DNA from: Neorhizobium galegae bv. orientalis str. HAMBI 540
GTDB taxonomy: Bacteria; Pseudomonadota; Alphaproteobacteria; Rhizobiales; Rhizobiaceae
Assembly: GCF_000731315.1 (NCBI RefSeq)
Contig: NZ_HG938354.1
Span: 1,736,001-1,800,000, forward strand
Reading direction: 5' to 3'
Length of the DNA stretch: 64,000 nucleotides
The notes under the pieces were generated by a model, which made no database searches, was not told where the DNA came from, and saw nothing but the letters and a program-made list of their open reading frames with translations. A program made the position numbers and the translations under genes. Shown here one piece after another: positions 8,530-17,024 of this stretch (positions within the stretch are counted from its first letter, which is position 1; each line of letters opens with the position of its first letter).

Positions 8530-9438
8530 ATGGGTAATTCTATGCTGCGGGATTTAATCGAGCGGGGGCCGGTCATGCGGACCGTGTCGTTGCCGCGGGG
8601 CCGGCAGACTTTGCACACGATGCCGACCAGCACCGGCTACGAAATCCGCACGGATGCAACCTACGATTGGGATGGACGCAAACGCGGTCAGACGCCATTC
8701 ACTGTGCTCCAGCATACGATCGGCGGCGCTGGCAACCTCAGATACGACAACCGTGAGCTGCGGGTGAAGGAAGGCGAAACCCTGTTGGTTCTCGTCCCGC
8801 ATAACCATCGCTATTGGCTGGAGGATGGCGGCCGATGGGAGTTCTTCTGGATCTCGATGAATGGCGACGAAGCGCTTCGCATTCACCGCTCCGTCCTCGC
8901 GGTAACCGGCCCGATCCTCAAGCTGCAGCCGCGCACCATCGAGCATCTGGCCGATTGCAGCCTGCGTCTCATCAATGGCGCGGAGACCCCAGGCCGTGCA
9001 TCGGCCATCGCCTACGAAGCGGCGATGGCGCTCTATGACGACGTCTTCGGTTCGCATCCGATCTTCAGCGAGGAATACCGGACGATGCAGCATGTCATCG
9101 GCCACATCGTGATCAATCTCGAGCATCCGCTGCCGGTCGAGGAGCTAGCCAAGGTCGCGGGCCTCAGCCGAGCGCATTTCTCACGCATCTTCGCCGCCAG
9201 CGAAGGCGTTCCGCCGGCCGAATTCGTCCTGCAAAAGCGCCTGGAGCGCGCCATCAAGCTCTTGACCAAGACCGACGGCATGCCGGTAAAGGAGGTGGCA
9301 ATCCGCTCGGGCTTCCGGGACGCAAACTACTTCTCCAAGGTCTTCCGCCGTGTCTACGGCACCAATCCCACCGAATTCCGCACGACCGGCATGTATGCGA
9401 GCGTCGGCAGGGGCGCTGACACCGCACTGCGGCGGTGA
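8530..9438 (+). CDS. AraC-family regulator of the alpha-galactoside operon
   Basis: A 302-residue one-component regulator. The N-terminal half is a cupin-like sensor (LRVKEGETLLVLVPHNHRYW). The C-terminal 100 residues hold two helix-turn-helix motifs: VEELAKVAGLSRAHFSRIF and VKEVAIRSGFRDANYFSKVF, followed by the AraC family end FRRVYGTNPTEFR. It is divergent from the GH4-led operon and is probably its inducer-responsive activator, as AraC-type regulators are for agp/mel genes in rhizobia. The ATG at 8530 has AAGGA 10 bp upstream; a second ATG at 8542 is also possible. No terminator was seen after it. Confidence 0.85.
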   Translation: MGNSMLRDLIERGPVMRTVSLPRGRQTLHTMPTSTGYEIRTDATYDWDGRKRGQTPFTVLQHTIGGAGNLRYDNRELRVKEGETLLVLVPHNHRYWLEDGGRWEFFWISMNGDEALRIHRSVLAVTGPILKLQPRTIEHLADCSLRLINGAETPGRASAIAYEAAMALYDDVFGSHPIFSEEYRTMQHVIGHIVINLEHPLPVEELAKVAGLSRAHFSRIFAASEGVPPAEFVLQKRLERAIKLLTKTDGMPVKEVAIRSGFRDANYFSKVFRRVYGTNPTEFRTTGMYASVGRGADTALRR

Positions 9439-9604
9439 CCCTCGACCTATCTTTCCGCCTCTTAGGAGAGCTTCGGATACCAGGCCGGCCCGAGTGCCTT
9501 GATCCATCCGGACGCCCACGACGTGCCGGCATCTCGAAACGGCCTTGACGGGAAACCACCTGTTTTACAGTCCTGTGACAGAAATGAAAGAAAGCTGGAA
9601 AACT

Positions 9605-9622
9605 CTGTAACCGGCCTGACAC
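9605..9622 (+). promoter_or_regulatory. Possible PHO box upstream of the phosphodiesterase operon
   Basis: The 18-bp sequence CTGTAACCGGCCTGACAC has two 7-bp half-sites spaced 11 bp apart and resembles the rhizobial PhoB box (consensus CTGTCAT-N4-CTGTCAC). It lies 69 bp before the GTG start of the phosphodiesterase gene, in a 252-bp gap that otherwise shows no gene. Three consensus positions differ, so this is a candidate only. It would fit a phosphate-regulated organophosphate importer. Confidence 0.35.
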
Positions 9623-9690
9623 GATAGCGCTCTAAGGAACCGTAAACGCCTTCGCACCTGCGGAAGGTACTTGCGAGACCGGAGACTGCC

Positions 9691-10521
9691 GTGAAGATCA
9701 TCCAGATTACCGATACCCATTTCAGCCCGGAAAAGCCGCATTTCAACGGCAATTGGGCGCCGCTGCTGAACTGGATCGAGGATACCCGGGCCGATCTCAT
9801 CATCCATACCGGGGATCTGACCGTCGATGGCGCCGATAAGCCGGGTGACATCACTTTCTGCCTGGACCTGATGCGGCAGACTTCGATCCCGATGCTGATC
9901 CTGCCGGGCAATCACGATGTCGGCCACCTGCCGGGCTCCGAGCAGCCGGTCAATGCCGAGCGCCTCAAGCGCTGGCGGGACCTCGTCGGAGAGGACCGCT
10001 GGTTCGAGGACACCAACGGCTGGCGTTTCATCGGCCTCAACTCACTCCTGCTCGGTCATGAGGACGACGAGGAGGAAGCCCAGTTCGAATGGCTGCGCGA
10101 AACCCTCGAAGAGCGTCGCGGCCGTCGCATCGCGCTGTTTGCCCACAAGCCGCTGTTCGTCGACGAGCCGCACGAGGGCGACACGGGCTATTGGAGCGTG
10201 CGCCCGGCCCAGCGCAAACGCCTCTACGACCTGATCGCCGCCCATGACGTGGCGCTCTTTGCGAGCGGCCACCTGCACTGGGCCTGGCAGGGCCGGTTCG
10301 AGAACACCGCCCTCACCTGGGGTCCGTCGGCCGCCTTCATCCTCGACAAACTGGTGCGCGAAATGCCGGGCGAGCGGCTGGTCGGCGCGGTCGTGCATGA
10401 ATTCGGCGACGGCGTCGAGAGCGAGATCGTCGCCGTGCCCGGCATGACGGCCTATGTCCTCGACGAGGTCATCGAGGAAGTCTATCCGACCAGCGCCAAG
10501 CAAACGGAGAGCGCCGAATGA
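9691..10521 (+). CDS. Metallophosphoesterase, class III phosphodiesterase (GpdQ/CpdA-like)
   Basis: A 276-residue calcineurin-like phosphoesterase with all family motifs in order: DTH (residues 8-10), TGD, PGNHD, AHKP and SGHLH. These residues bind the dinuclear metal centre. The class includes cAMP phosphodiesterase CpdA and the glycerophosphodiesterase GpdQ, which is about 274 residues. The GTG start has GGAG 6 bp upstream. The stop overlaps the next ATG (ATGA), so it is the first gene of the Ugp-like transporter operon. That linkage suggests it cleaves an imported phosphodiester rather than cAMP; this is inference. There is no signal peptide, so the enzyme acts in the cytoplasm. Confidence 0.85.
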   Translation: MKIIQITDTHFSPEKPHFNGNWAPLLNWIEDTRADLIIHTGDLTVDGADKPGDITFCLDLMRQTSIPMLILPGNHDVGHLPGSEQPVNAERLKRWRDLVGEDRWFEDTNGWRFIGLNSLLLGHEDDEEEAQFEWLRETLEERRGRRIALFAHKPLFVDEPHEGDTGYWSVRPAQRKRLYDLIAAHDVALFASGHLHWAWQGRFENTALTWGPSAAFILDKLVREMPGERLVGAVVHEFGDGVESEIVAVPGMTAYVLDEVIEEVYPTSAKQTESAE

Positions 10522-11687
10522 CCGCCCTTTCGCTTCGCGGTATCGAAAAATCCTTCTCCGGCAACCCGATCCTCAAGGGCGTCAGCCTCGATGCCGGTCC
10601 GGGCGAATTCATCGCCCTTGTCGGCCCTTCCGGCTGCGGCAAGAGCACGCTCTTACGCATCCTCGCCGGCCTCGAAAGCGCTGACGCCGGCGAAATCATG
10701 CTCGGCGACCGCGACCTGTCGCCGGTACCGGCGGCAGACCGCAACATTGCCATGGTTTTCCAGTCCTACGCGCTTTATCCGCACCTGACGGCGGCGCAGA
10801 ACATCGCCGTGCCGCTGGTCATGCGCAAGCTGACGCGGGCGCAGCGCCTGCCGCTGATCGGCCCGCTGATGCCCGGCCAGCGCAAGGCGGTCGCGGCGAT
10901 CAAACGCGACGTGCGCGAGATGGCGGTGTCGCTGAAGATCGACCACCTGCTCGATCGCAAGCCCGGCCAGATGTCCGGCGGCCAGCGCCAGCGCGTCGCG
11001 CTTGGCCGCGCCATGGTGCGCCGCCCCTCCGTTTTCCTGATGGACGAACCGCTTTCCAACCTCGACGCCAACCTGCGCGTCCATGCTCGCGGCGAGATCG
11101 TCGAATTGCACCGCCGCGCCGGCGTGCCGACGCTCTACGTCACCCATGACCAGGCGGAAGCGCTTTCCATGGCAGATCGCGTCGCCGTGATGATCGGCGG
11201 TTCGCTGCTGCAGCTCGCCTCGCCGCAGGTGATCTACGACGATCCGGCCAATATCGAGGTGGCCCGTTTCATCGGCCAGCCGCGCATCAACCTTTTCCCG
11301 TCGCAGATCGGGGCCGATGGCACGATAGCGTTCGGCGATATCCGGGTCGGATTACACCGTGAGACGGTCGCAGCCGGCGCGCCGGTGACGATCGGCATTC
11401 GGCCGGAATTCATCCGCGTGTCCCGCAGCGGCCAGCAGGGCCTGCCGGCACGCATCGACCGCATCGAGTTCCTGGGCTCCGAGATCATCCTCTATTGCCG
11501 CCTGGATGCGATCGGCGAAACGGTTGTCGCCAAGCTTTCTCCGACTGAGGGCGCCGGTCTTGCCGCCGGCATGCCGGTGCGCCTCGAGTTCTCAGCCGAT
11601 CGCCTCTTCGTCTTTGCCGAGAACGGCCGCCGCCTGCCCTCGACACCGGTCGATACCGCCACCATGCGGGAGACCGCCCATGGCTGA
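10518..11687 (+). CDS. ABC transporter ATPase, UgpC/MalK type
   Basis: A 389-residue ATPase of CUT1 importers. It has Walker A GPSGCGKST near residue 37, Q-loop FQSYALYPH, signature [15 protein letters not shown], Walker B VFLMDEPLSNLD and the switch histidine in VTHDQAEA. The C-terminal 140 residues form the regulatory TOBE domain. An insertion of about 25 residues after the Q-loop (RLPLIGPLMPGQRK) is longer than in UgpC or MalK. It is coupled by ATGA overlap to the phosphodiesterase upstream and by an 8-bp overlap to the permease downstream, so it works with the importer made by the next three genes. Confidence 0.92.
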   Translation: MTALSLRGIEKSFSGNPILKGVSLDAGPGEFIALVGPSGCGKSTLLRILAGLESADAGEIMLGDRDLSPVPAADRNIAMVFQSYALYPHLTAAQNIAVPLVMRKLTRAQRLPLIGPLMPGQRKAVAAIKRDVREMAVSLKIDHLLDRKPGQMSGGQRQRVALGRAMVRRPSVFLMDEPLSNLDANLRVHARGEIVELHRRAGVPTLYVTHDQAEALSMADRVAVMIGGSLLQLASPQVIYDDPANIEVARFIGQPRINLFPSQIGADGTIAFGDIRVGLHRETVAAGAPVTIGIRPEFIRVSRSGQQGLPARIDRIEFLGSEIILYCRLDAIGETVVAKLSPTEGAGLAAGMPVRLEFSADRLFVFAENGRRLPSTPVDTATMRETAHG

Positions 11688-12612
11688 CGCGATCGCTGCT
11701 GCACCCCCGATCGTCCGGAAACCCGCCCGTTCGGCCGCCGAGCGGCAGGAGGCACGCGCAGCACTCGTGCTGTCGCTGCCGGCTATGGTTCTCCTGTTCG
11801 TCTTCATCCTGCTGCCGGTCGCGGTGGTGATCCTGTTCGCCTTTACCGACTACGAACTCGGCTATGCGGGTTTCCGGTTCGTCGGCTTCGACAATTACAC
11901 AGAGCTCTTCACCGACCGCACCTTCCGCCGCTCGCTGTGGAACACAGCGGTCTATACCGCGATCGTCGCACCGATCTCGATCTTCATGGCGCTCGGCCTC
12001 GCGATGCTGATCGAAAGCGAGAACATCGGCCGTTCCTTCTTTCGAACCGCCTATTTCCTGCCGGTCGCCTCGCTGCTCGTTGCGATGGCGACGGTCTGGC
12101 AATATCTGTTCCATCCGACGATCGGCCCGATCAACGCGCTTCTGGCGCTCGGCGGCCTGCCGCGTCCCAACTGGCTCGGCGCCTCGACATCCGTCCTCTA
12201 CAGCCTGTCGATCATCGGCATCTGGCAATCGGTCGGCTTCAATCTCGTGCTGTTCCTGGCCGGGCTCACCGCAATCCCCCGCGAGCTCTATCACGCCGCA
12301 CATGTGGACGGCGCCCGCTCCGCCTTCGACCGGTTCCGGCTGGTTACCTGGCCGATGCTCGGACCGACGACACTGTTCGTCACCACGATCAGCATCATCA
12401 ATGCGGTCAAGGTCTTCGAGACGGTCAAGACGCTGACCGAGGGCGGGCCGAACAAGGCCTCCGAAGTGTTGCTTTTCACCATCTACCAGGAAGGGTTCGT
12501 CTACCTGAAGGTCGGTTACGCTTCGGCGATGACGGTCGTCTTCCTGATCATCCTGGTGGTGCTGATGTTCCTGCAATACCGCGTCCAGGACAAGCAGGTG
12601 CATTACTCATGA
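11680..12612 (+). CDS. ABC permease, UgpA/MalF type
   Basis: A 310-residue inner-membrane permease of the CUT1 sugar/glycerol-phosphate class. A charged cytoplasmic N-terminus is followed by about six helices; the EAA loop is HAAHVDGARSAFDRFRLVTWP. The start overlaps the ATPase stop by 8 bp (ATGGCTGA). It pairs with the permease at 12609-13445. Family membership is clear; the substrate (glycerol-3-phosphate, glycerophosphodiester or a sugar) is inferred from operon context. Confidence 0.92.
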   Translation: MADAIAAAPPIVRKPARSAAERQEARAALVLSLPAMVLLFVFILLPVAVVILFAFTDYELGYAGFRFVGFDNYTELFTDRTFRRSLWNTAVYTAIVAPISIFMALGLAMLIESENIGRSFFRTAYFLPVASLLVAMATVWQYLFHPTIGPINALLALGGLPRPNWLGASTSVLYSLSIIGIWQSVGFNLVLFLAGLTAIPRELYHAAHVDGARSAFDRFRLVTWPMLGPTTLFVTTISIINAVKVFETVKTLTEGGPNKASEVLLFTIYQEGFVYLKVGYASAMTVVFLIILVVLMFLQYRVQDKQVHYS

Positions 12613-13445
12613 ACGCTTCAGCCTTCACCCTCGCGCGTGCTGTCCGCCTGTCGATCCTGATCTTCGGGGCGGCGATCTTCCTCGCCCCCTACGTCTTCAT
12701 GATTTCGACCGCCGGCAAGGCGCAGAGCGACATCTTCTCCTCGTCGCTGTCCCTCATCCCGCAGCACTGGTCCTACATCCAGAACTTCGCCAAGGCGCTG
12801 ACGCGCGTCTCGATGACGCGGCTGCTTTTCAACGGCGTCGCCGTCTGTGCGCTGATCTTCGGTTTCCAGGTGATGATCGCCATCCCCTGCGCCTACGCCA
12901 TGGCAAAGCTCAAATTCCGCGCGGCAAAGCTGATGATGGTGCTGGTCATGCTCGGCCTGCTGGTACCGATCCATGCCACCGCCCTGCCGCTCTACGTCGC
13001 CTTCGACCGCATGGCGGTGCTCAACAGCTATTTCGCGCTGGTCGCTCCCTTCACCATCTCCGTTTTCGGCATCTTCCTGTTCCTGCAGTTCTTCCGCGCG
13101 ATACCGGACGACCTGATACATGCCGCCCGGCTCGACGGCATGTCGGAGCTCGGCATTATCGGCCGCGTGATCGTGCCGAATGCCTGGCCGGCGATCACCG
13201 CGTTCGCGATCTTCTCGGTCGTCGCGCACTGGAACGACCTCTACTGGCCGTTGATCGTCGTTTCCAACCAGGCCTATGCAACGCCGCCACTCGGCCTCCT
13301 CTATTTCCGCGCCGCCGAGGCCGGCGACGACTACGGCGCGCTGATGGCCGCCACGCTGATCATCACCACTCCCCTCGTTGCGGCTTTCCTTCTGGCACAG
13401 AAGCGCTTCGTCGAGGGCATCACCATGACCGGTCTCAAAGGCTGA
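12609..13445 (+). CDS. ABC permease, UgpE/MalG type
   Basis: A 278-residue permease with six predicted helices and the EAA loop HAARLDGMSELGIIGRVIVP. It ends EGITMTGLKG, the common C-terminus of CUT1 inner-membrane components. Its ATG overlaps the previous stop codon (ATGA). It forms the second half of the channel with the UgpA-like permease. Confidence 0.92.
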   Translation: MNASAFTLARAVRLSILIFGAAIFLAPYVFMISTAGKAQSDIFSSSLSLIPQHWSYIQNFAKALTRVSMTRLLFNGVAVCALIFGFQVMIAIPCAYAMAKLKFRAAKLMMVLVMLGLLVPIHATALPLYVAFDRMAVLNSYFALVAPFTISVFGIFLFLQFFRAIPDDLIHAARLDGMSELGIIGRVIVPNAWPAITAFAIFSVVAHWNDLYWPLIVVSNQAYATPPLGLLYFRAAEAGDDYGALMAATLIITTPLVAAFLLAQKRFVEGITMTGLKG

Positions 13446-13470
13446 CCGGCATCAACCAGGAGACTATGCG

Positions 13471-14736
13471 ATGAAGCATCTCACCAAGTTTTTCGCCGCC
13501 GCGGCGATTGCCATGACGGTGTCGCTTCCGGCCCATGCCGAAACGACATTGACCGTGCATTATCCGATGCCGGGCTTCTTCAAGGACGTGATGGACACGA
13601 TCTCGAAAAAGTTCATGGAGGAAAATCCGGACATCAAGATCCAGTTCGCCAACCCGTCCGCGACCTATGAAGAAGGCATCCAGCTCATCATGCGCCAGGC
13701 CGGCACGGCGGAAATGCCGGACCTGACCTTCATCGGCCTCAACCGGCTGCGCATGGTTCAGGAGCGCGACCTGCCGGTCGATCTCGCTCCGTTCATCGCC
13801 AAGGAAGGCGATATGGGCAAGCTCGGCTTCTCCGACAACATCCTGAAGCTCGCCCAGGTCAAGGGCAAGCAGGTCGGCCTCGCCTTCGCGACGTCAAACC
13901 CGATCATGTACTACAATGCCGATCTGGTGAAGGCTGCCGGCGGCAATCCGGACGTTCCGCCGAAGACCTGGGACGAAGTCATCGCGCTCGGCGCCAAGAT
14001 CAAGGCGCTCGGCAACGGCGTCGAAGGCATCGATTTCCGCTGGCAGGGTGACGACTGGATGTTCTCGGCACTTCTGTTCGGCGCCGGTGGCCAGATGCTG
14101 GGCGCCGACGAAAAGTCCGTCGCTTTCGCCGGGCCGGAAGGCCTGAGGGCTGTCGAAACGCTCGACCGCATGGTCAAGCAGGGCGGCCTGCCGGTGTTCA
14201 CCGCCCAGGCCGGTGAGCAGGCGTTCTTCGCCGGCAAGGTCGGCATCGAGTTCAAGACGACCGGCGGGCTGCGCAATACGATCAAGAGCGTCGGCGACAA
14301 GTTCGACCTGCGCACCGCGCAGATCCCGCTGATCGATCCGGTCAAGGGCAAGCTGCCGACCGGCGGCAATGCCGTCGTCATCCTCGCCCGCAATGCCGAA
14401 AAGCAGCAGGCCGCCTGGAAGTTCGCCAAGTTCGCCGCCGGCCCCTACGGCGCATCGGTCGTCGTCCCGGGCACCGGCTATGTTCCGAACAACGAGCTCG
14501 CCGCCAAGTCGCCGGACTATCTCGGCAATTTCTACAAGGCGAACCCGCTCTTCGTCGCTGGCCTCAGCCAGATGGATCGCATGGTTCCCTGGTACGCCTT
14601 CCCGGGCACCAACGGCGTCAAGGTCACCCAGGCGATCGTCGAGAATCTGTCGCGTATCGTCGAACAGCAGGCCACCCCGAGGCAAGCGCTGGAAGATGCC
14701 GCTTCCGAAGTGAAGGGCTTGCTGCCGCGCAGCTAA
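13471..14736 (+). CDS. Periplasmic binding protein, UgpB-like (SBP family 1)
   Basis: A 421-residue extracellular solute-binding protein with a signal peptide ending AHA at about residue 23. The mature part shows family-1 features such as PDLTFIGLNRLRMVQERD and MYYNADLVKAAGGNPDVPPKTWDEV, and a C-terminal NGVKVTQAIVENL segment. The length and fold resemble UgpB, which binds sn-glycerol-3-phosphate and glycerophosphocholine. It is the last gene of the operon, unlike the usual order with the binding protein first, and is followed by a strong terminator. Confidence 0.88.
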   Translation: MKHLTKFFAAAAIAMTVSLPAHAETTLTVHYPMPGFFKDVMDTISKKFMEENPDIKIQFANPSATYEEGIQLIMRQAGTAEMPDLTFIGLNRLRMVQERDLPVDLAPFIAKEGDMGKLGFSDNILKLAQVKGKQVGLAFATSNPIMYYNADLVKAAGGNPDVPPKTWDEVIALGAKIKALGNGVEGIDFRWQGDDWMFSALLFGAGGQMLGADEKSVAFAGPEGLRAVETLDRMVKQGGLPVFTAQAGEQAFFAGKVGIEFKTTGGLRNTIKSVGDKFDLRTAQIPLIDPVKGKLPTGGNAVVILARNAEKQQAAWKFAKFAAGPYGASVVVPGTGYVPNNELAAKSPDYLGNFYKANPLFVAGLSQMDRMVPWYAFPGTNGVKVTQAIVENLSRIVEQQATPRQALEDAASEVKGLLPRS

Positions 14737-14765
14737 GCTCCGCTCCGGGCTAACCGCACAACGAG

Positions 14766-14795
14766 CCGCCGCTTCCGATCGGAAGCGGCGGTTTT
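14766..14795 (+). terminator. Rho-independent terminator of the Ugp-like operon
   Basis: A perfect 26-bp palindrome, CCGCCGCTTCCG followed by its mirror, runs from 14766 to 14791 and is followed by TTTTCCTTTT. It lies 30 bp after the binding-protein stop and before the convergent LacI gene, so it ends the plus-strand operon and may work in both directions. Confidence 0.88.
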
Positions 14796-14814
14796 CCTTT
14801 TGTACGAAGCGTCA

Positions 14815-15795
14815 TCAGATTGCCCGCACCGTACCGCCCCGGCGCAGCATATAAGCGACATCGAGATGCCGGGCGGGCGCCGCATTCTCGGCCATGTCCA
14901 GCAGCAGCGAGGCCGCCGCCGCCCCCATGCTCGCATCCGGCATCTCTACCGTCGTCAGCGGCGGGTCCATCAGCCGTCCGATGGCGATCCCATCGAACCC
15001 TGCGACGGAAATATCGCGTGGTACGGAAAGTCCTTCGCGCCGCAGCGCACTGATGACGCCGAGTGCGAGAAGATCGTTGGAGGCGATGATCGCCGTCGGC
15101 GGTGCGGTCGCAAGCGCCGCACTGAGATCGAGCTGGTCGTAACCGTTGAGGAAGGAAATCTCGACTGCTTCCAACGGTGCAATGCCATTCTTGATCATCG
15201 CATCGCGATAACCTTCATGCCGGCGACGCGCGCGGTCGGAAGCCGCGAAATTTCCGGAGACGAACAGGATGCGTCGATGGCCGAGACCGACCAGCATCTG
15301 CGTCAGTTCGCGGCCGGCTCCGCGATTGTCCACCGTCACGGCGGCAGGAAACAGTGAGGTCGGCATGTTGTTGAGAAGCACGGTCGGCGGCAGCGAGGAT
15401 GTGAGGGCAACGCTTGTGGCGGGATCGCAGACGGTCAGGATCAGGCCGGTCGGCCGGTCGTTGAGAAGCGAGGCGACTGCGTCCGCCTCGCGTGCAGGGT
15501 CGTAGTTCGACTGGGCGATCAGCACGCCGTGGCCGGCAACCAGCATGCGGTTCTGGATGCTGGAAAGCGACGAGGCGAAGACGGGATTGGTGATGCTGGG
15601 GATCAGTACGCCGACGACCGGCCGTTGCCCGGGTCTGCCAGCCGCTGAATTTATCGGCCGGTAACCGAGCTCTGCCGCCGCGCGGCGGACCCTGCGGGCC
15701 ATGCGGTCGCTGACATTGCCGTTGCGATTGAGCGCCCGGCTCGCGGTCGCCAGCGAACATCCCGCTCTTATCGCCACCTGCTGCAATGTCGTCAT
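14815..15795 (-). CDS. LacI-family transcriptional regulator
   Basis: A 326-residue LacI/GalR repressor. The N-terminal helix-turn-helix reads LQQVAIRAGCSLATASRALN and is followed by the hinge region ending near residue 55. The sugar-binding core shows GVLIPSITNPVFASSL, AIIASNDLLALGVISALR and the dimer segment VPRDISVAGFDGI. It is convergent to the Ugp-like operon, separated only by the terminator, so it could regulate that operon by sugar or polyol availability. A clear LacI-type palindromic operator was not located. Confidence 0.9.
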   Translation of the reverse strand: MTTLQQVAIRAGCSLATASRALNRNGNVSDRMARRVRRAAAELGYRPINSAAGRPGQRPVVGVLIPSITNPVFASSLSSIQNRMLVAGHGVLIAQSNYDPAREADAVASLLNDRPTGLILTVCDPATSVALTSSLPPTVLLNNMPTSLFPAAVTVDNRGAGRELTQMLVGLGHRRILFVSGNFAASDRARRRHEGYRDAMIKNGIAPLEAVEISFLNGYDQLDLSAALATAPPTAIIASNDLLALGVISALRREGLSVPRDISVAGFDGIAIGRLMDPPLTTVEMPDASMGAAAASLLLDMAENAAPARHLDVAYMLRRGGTVRAI

Positions 15796-15953
15796 CAGAG
15801 AATGCCCTCTTCCACTTGCCCCACCTCAGGGCCCGCCGGCAGCAGGTTTCCTCCCGACATGTAAGAGTTTTATGTCAGCAACGAAGGATTTTCCCGCCGC
15901 TGCGGCGACCATTCGCGCAGAACTCGTAGAGCAGGATGCCGTTGATGGTAAGA

Positions 15954-15980
15954 AACGCAAAAAAATTACCCGTGGCGGGT
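15954..15980 (-). terminator. Probable terminator of the LysR gene
   Basis: On the minus strand a short stem ACCCG/CGGGT with a 3-nt loop is followed by AATTTTTTTGCG, about 45 bp after the LysR stop codon. The stem is only 5 bp but the T-run is good. The rest of the 229-bp gap (15796-16024) should carry the LacI promoter; no gene was seen in it. Confidence 0.45.
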
Positions 15981-16024
15981 CTCAAACGACATGGGCGAAC
16001 TGGTCCAGGTGCCAATACTCCTGG

Positions 16025-16912
16025 TTATGCGTGCAATGCTGCCGTGAGCCAGGCAACGGCTCTGTCATTGGCAACCGTTCGTCGAGCCCTGAGTGGCAGC
16101 AGGATATTATATCGCCCGTCAGCCTTGTACGTCAGATCATTTAGCGCGACCAACGTTCCGGCATCAAGAAACGCCTGAACGAGCGCGCCCCAGCCAAGTG
16201 CTACCCCCTGGCCATTACACGCGGCGAATATCGTTTCGGTATAATGGCTAAATCTCAAGGACGGCTTGAGATCGAAGGATGCTCCGATCTGGTCAAGCCA
16301 TTGAGCCCACGAAAACCACAACGGGTCGGAACTGTGAGTTTCGATATACTCGTCTGTCGAGGATAGCGGGCCTGATTGTCTGCGTTTGAGATAATCGGGC
16401 GAACATACGGGCGTTATGAAATCGTCTTTTGAAGCAATGACCGTCCCATCGTTAAACGGCGGTATTCCATAACGAATGGCAATGTTTATCTCACCGCTAT
16501 CGAGATCGATTTTTTCATCCTGGGATACGACACGCACCTGGATCCCGGGGTTTTGGGAACGGAAGTCGGCCAGACGCGGAAGCAGCCAGAAAGACGAAAA
16601 CGCGATCGTCGCGCCGATGGTGACGACATCCTGGCCGGACGTTTTGATCGCATCGACCGTCTCCGCAATATTGGAAAGGCTCTGCGCCAGCGACGCTCCC
16701 AGAATGCGACACGCAGGCGTAGGTTCGATCGCGCGATGTTTACGCACAAACATTGGCTGCCCCAATTCTTCCTCAAGCAAAGCAATCTGCCGGCTTACGG
16801 CCGCCTGTGTGACGCCGAGTTCGGTCGCTGCCGCGGTAAAGCTCTTTCTGCGCAAAACTGCTTCAAGCATGAGCAGCGCAGTCAAGGATGGCAGCCGTTT
16901 ACGAAACTGCAT
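16025..16912 (-). CDS. LysR-family regulator (GcvA-like), divergent from the Rieske gene
   Basis: A 295-residue LysR-type regulator. The winged helix-turn-helix is at residues 18-45 (SFTAAATELGVTQAAVSRQI), followed by the effector domain (INIAIRYGIPPF, VALGWGALVQAFLDAG). The pattern resembles GcvA/AmpR-type members. It is divergently transcribed from the Rieske oxygenase gene across a 112-bp gap, the usual layout for a LysR regulator and its target, so it probably activates the demethylase genes when the betaine is present. Local GC (about 53% in the one 60-bp row counted by hand) is lower than in the preceding Ugp-like operon (60% in one row). Confidence 0.9.
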   Translation of the reverse strand: MQFRKRLPSLTALLMLEAVLRRKSFTAAATELGVTQAAVSRQIALLEEELGQPMFVRKHRAIEPTPACRILGASLAQSLSNIAETVDAIKTSGQDVVTIGATIAFSSFWLLPRLADFRSQNPGIQVRVVSQDEKIDLDSGEINIAIRYGIPPFNDGTVIASKDDFITPVCSPDYLKRRQSGPLSSTDEYIETHSSDPLWFSWAQWLDQIGASFDLKPSLRFSHYTETIFAACNGQGVALGWGALVQAFLDAGTLVALNDLTYKADGRYNILLPLRARRTVANDRAVAWLTAALHA

Positions 16913-17024
16913 TGTCCCGGCCTCAATCCATTACTTTTCATTATGCCAACGTAACAATTTATGCCGTTGAACGACTTGCATGGCAAGAGCACTCTTGTCT
17001 GAAAGCAGGCAAAGAGGTTTTTCA

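Noticed and set aside
9560..9579. Alternative PHO box at CTGTTTT-CTGTGAC
   Set aside because: The half-sites are 13 bp apart rather than 11, so the candidate at 9605-9622 is preferred.
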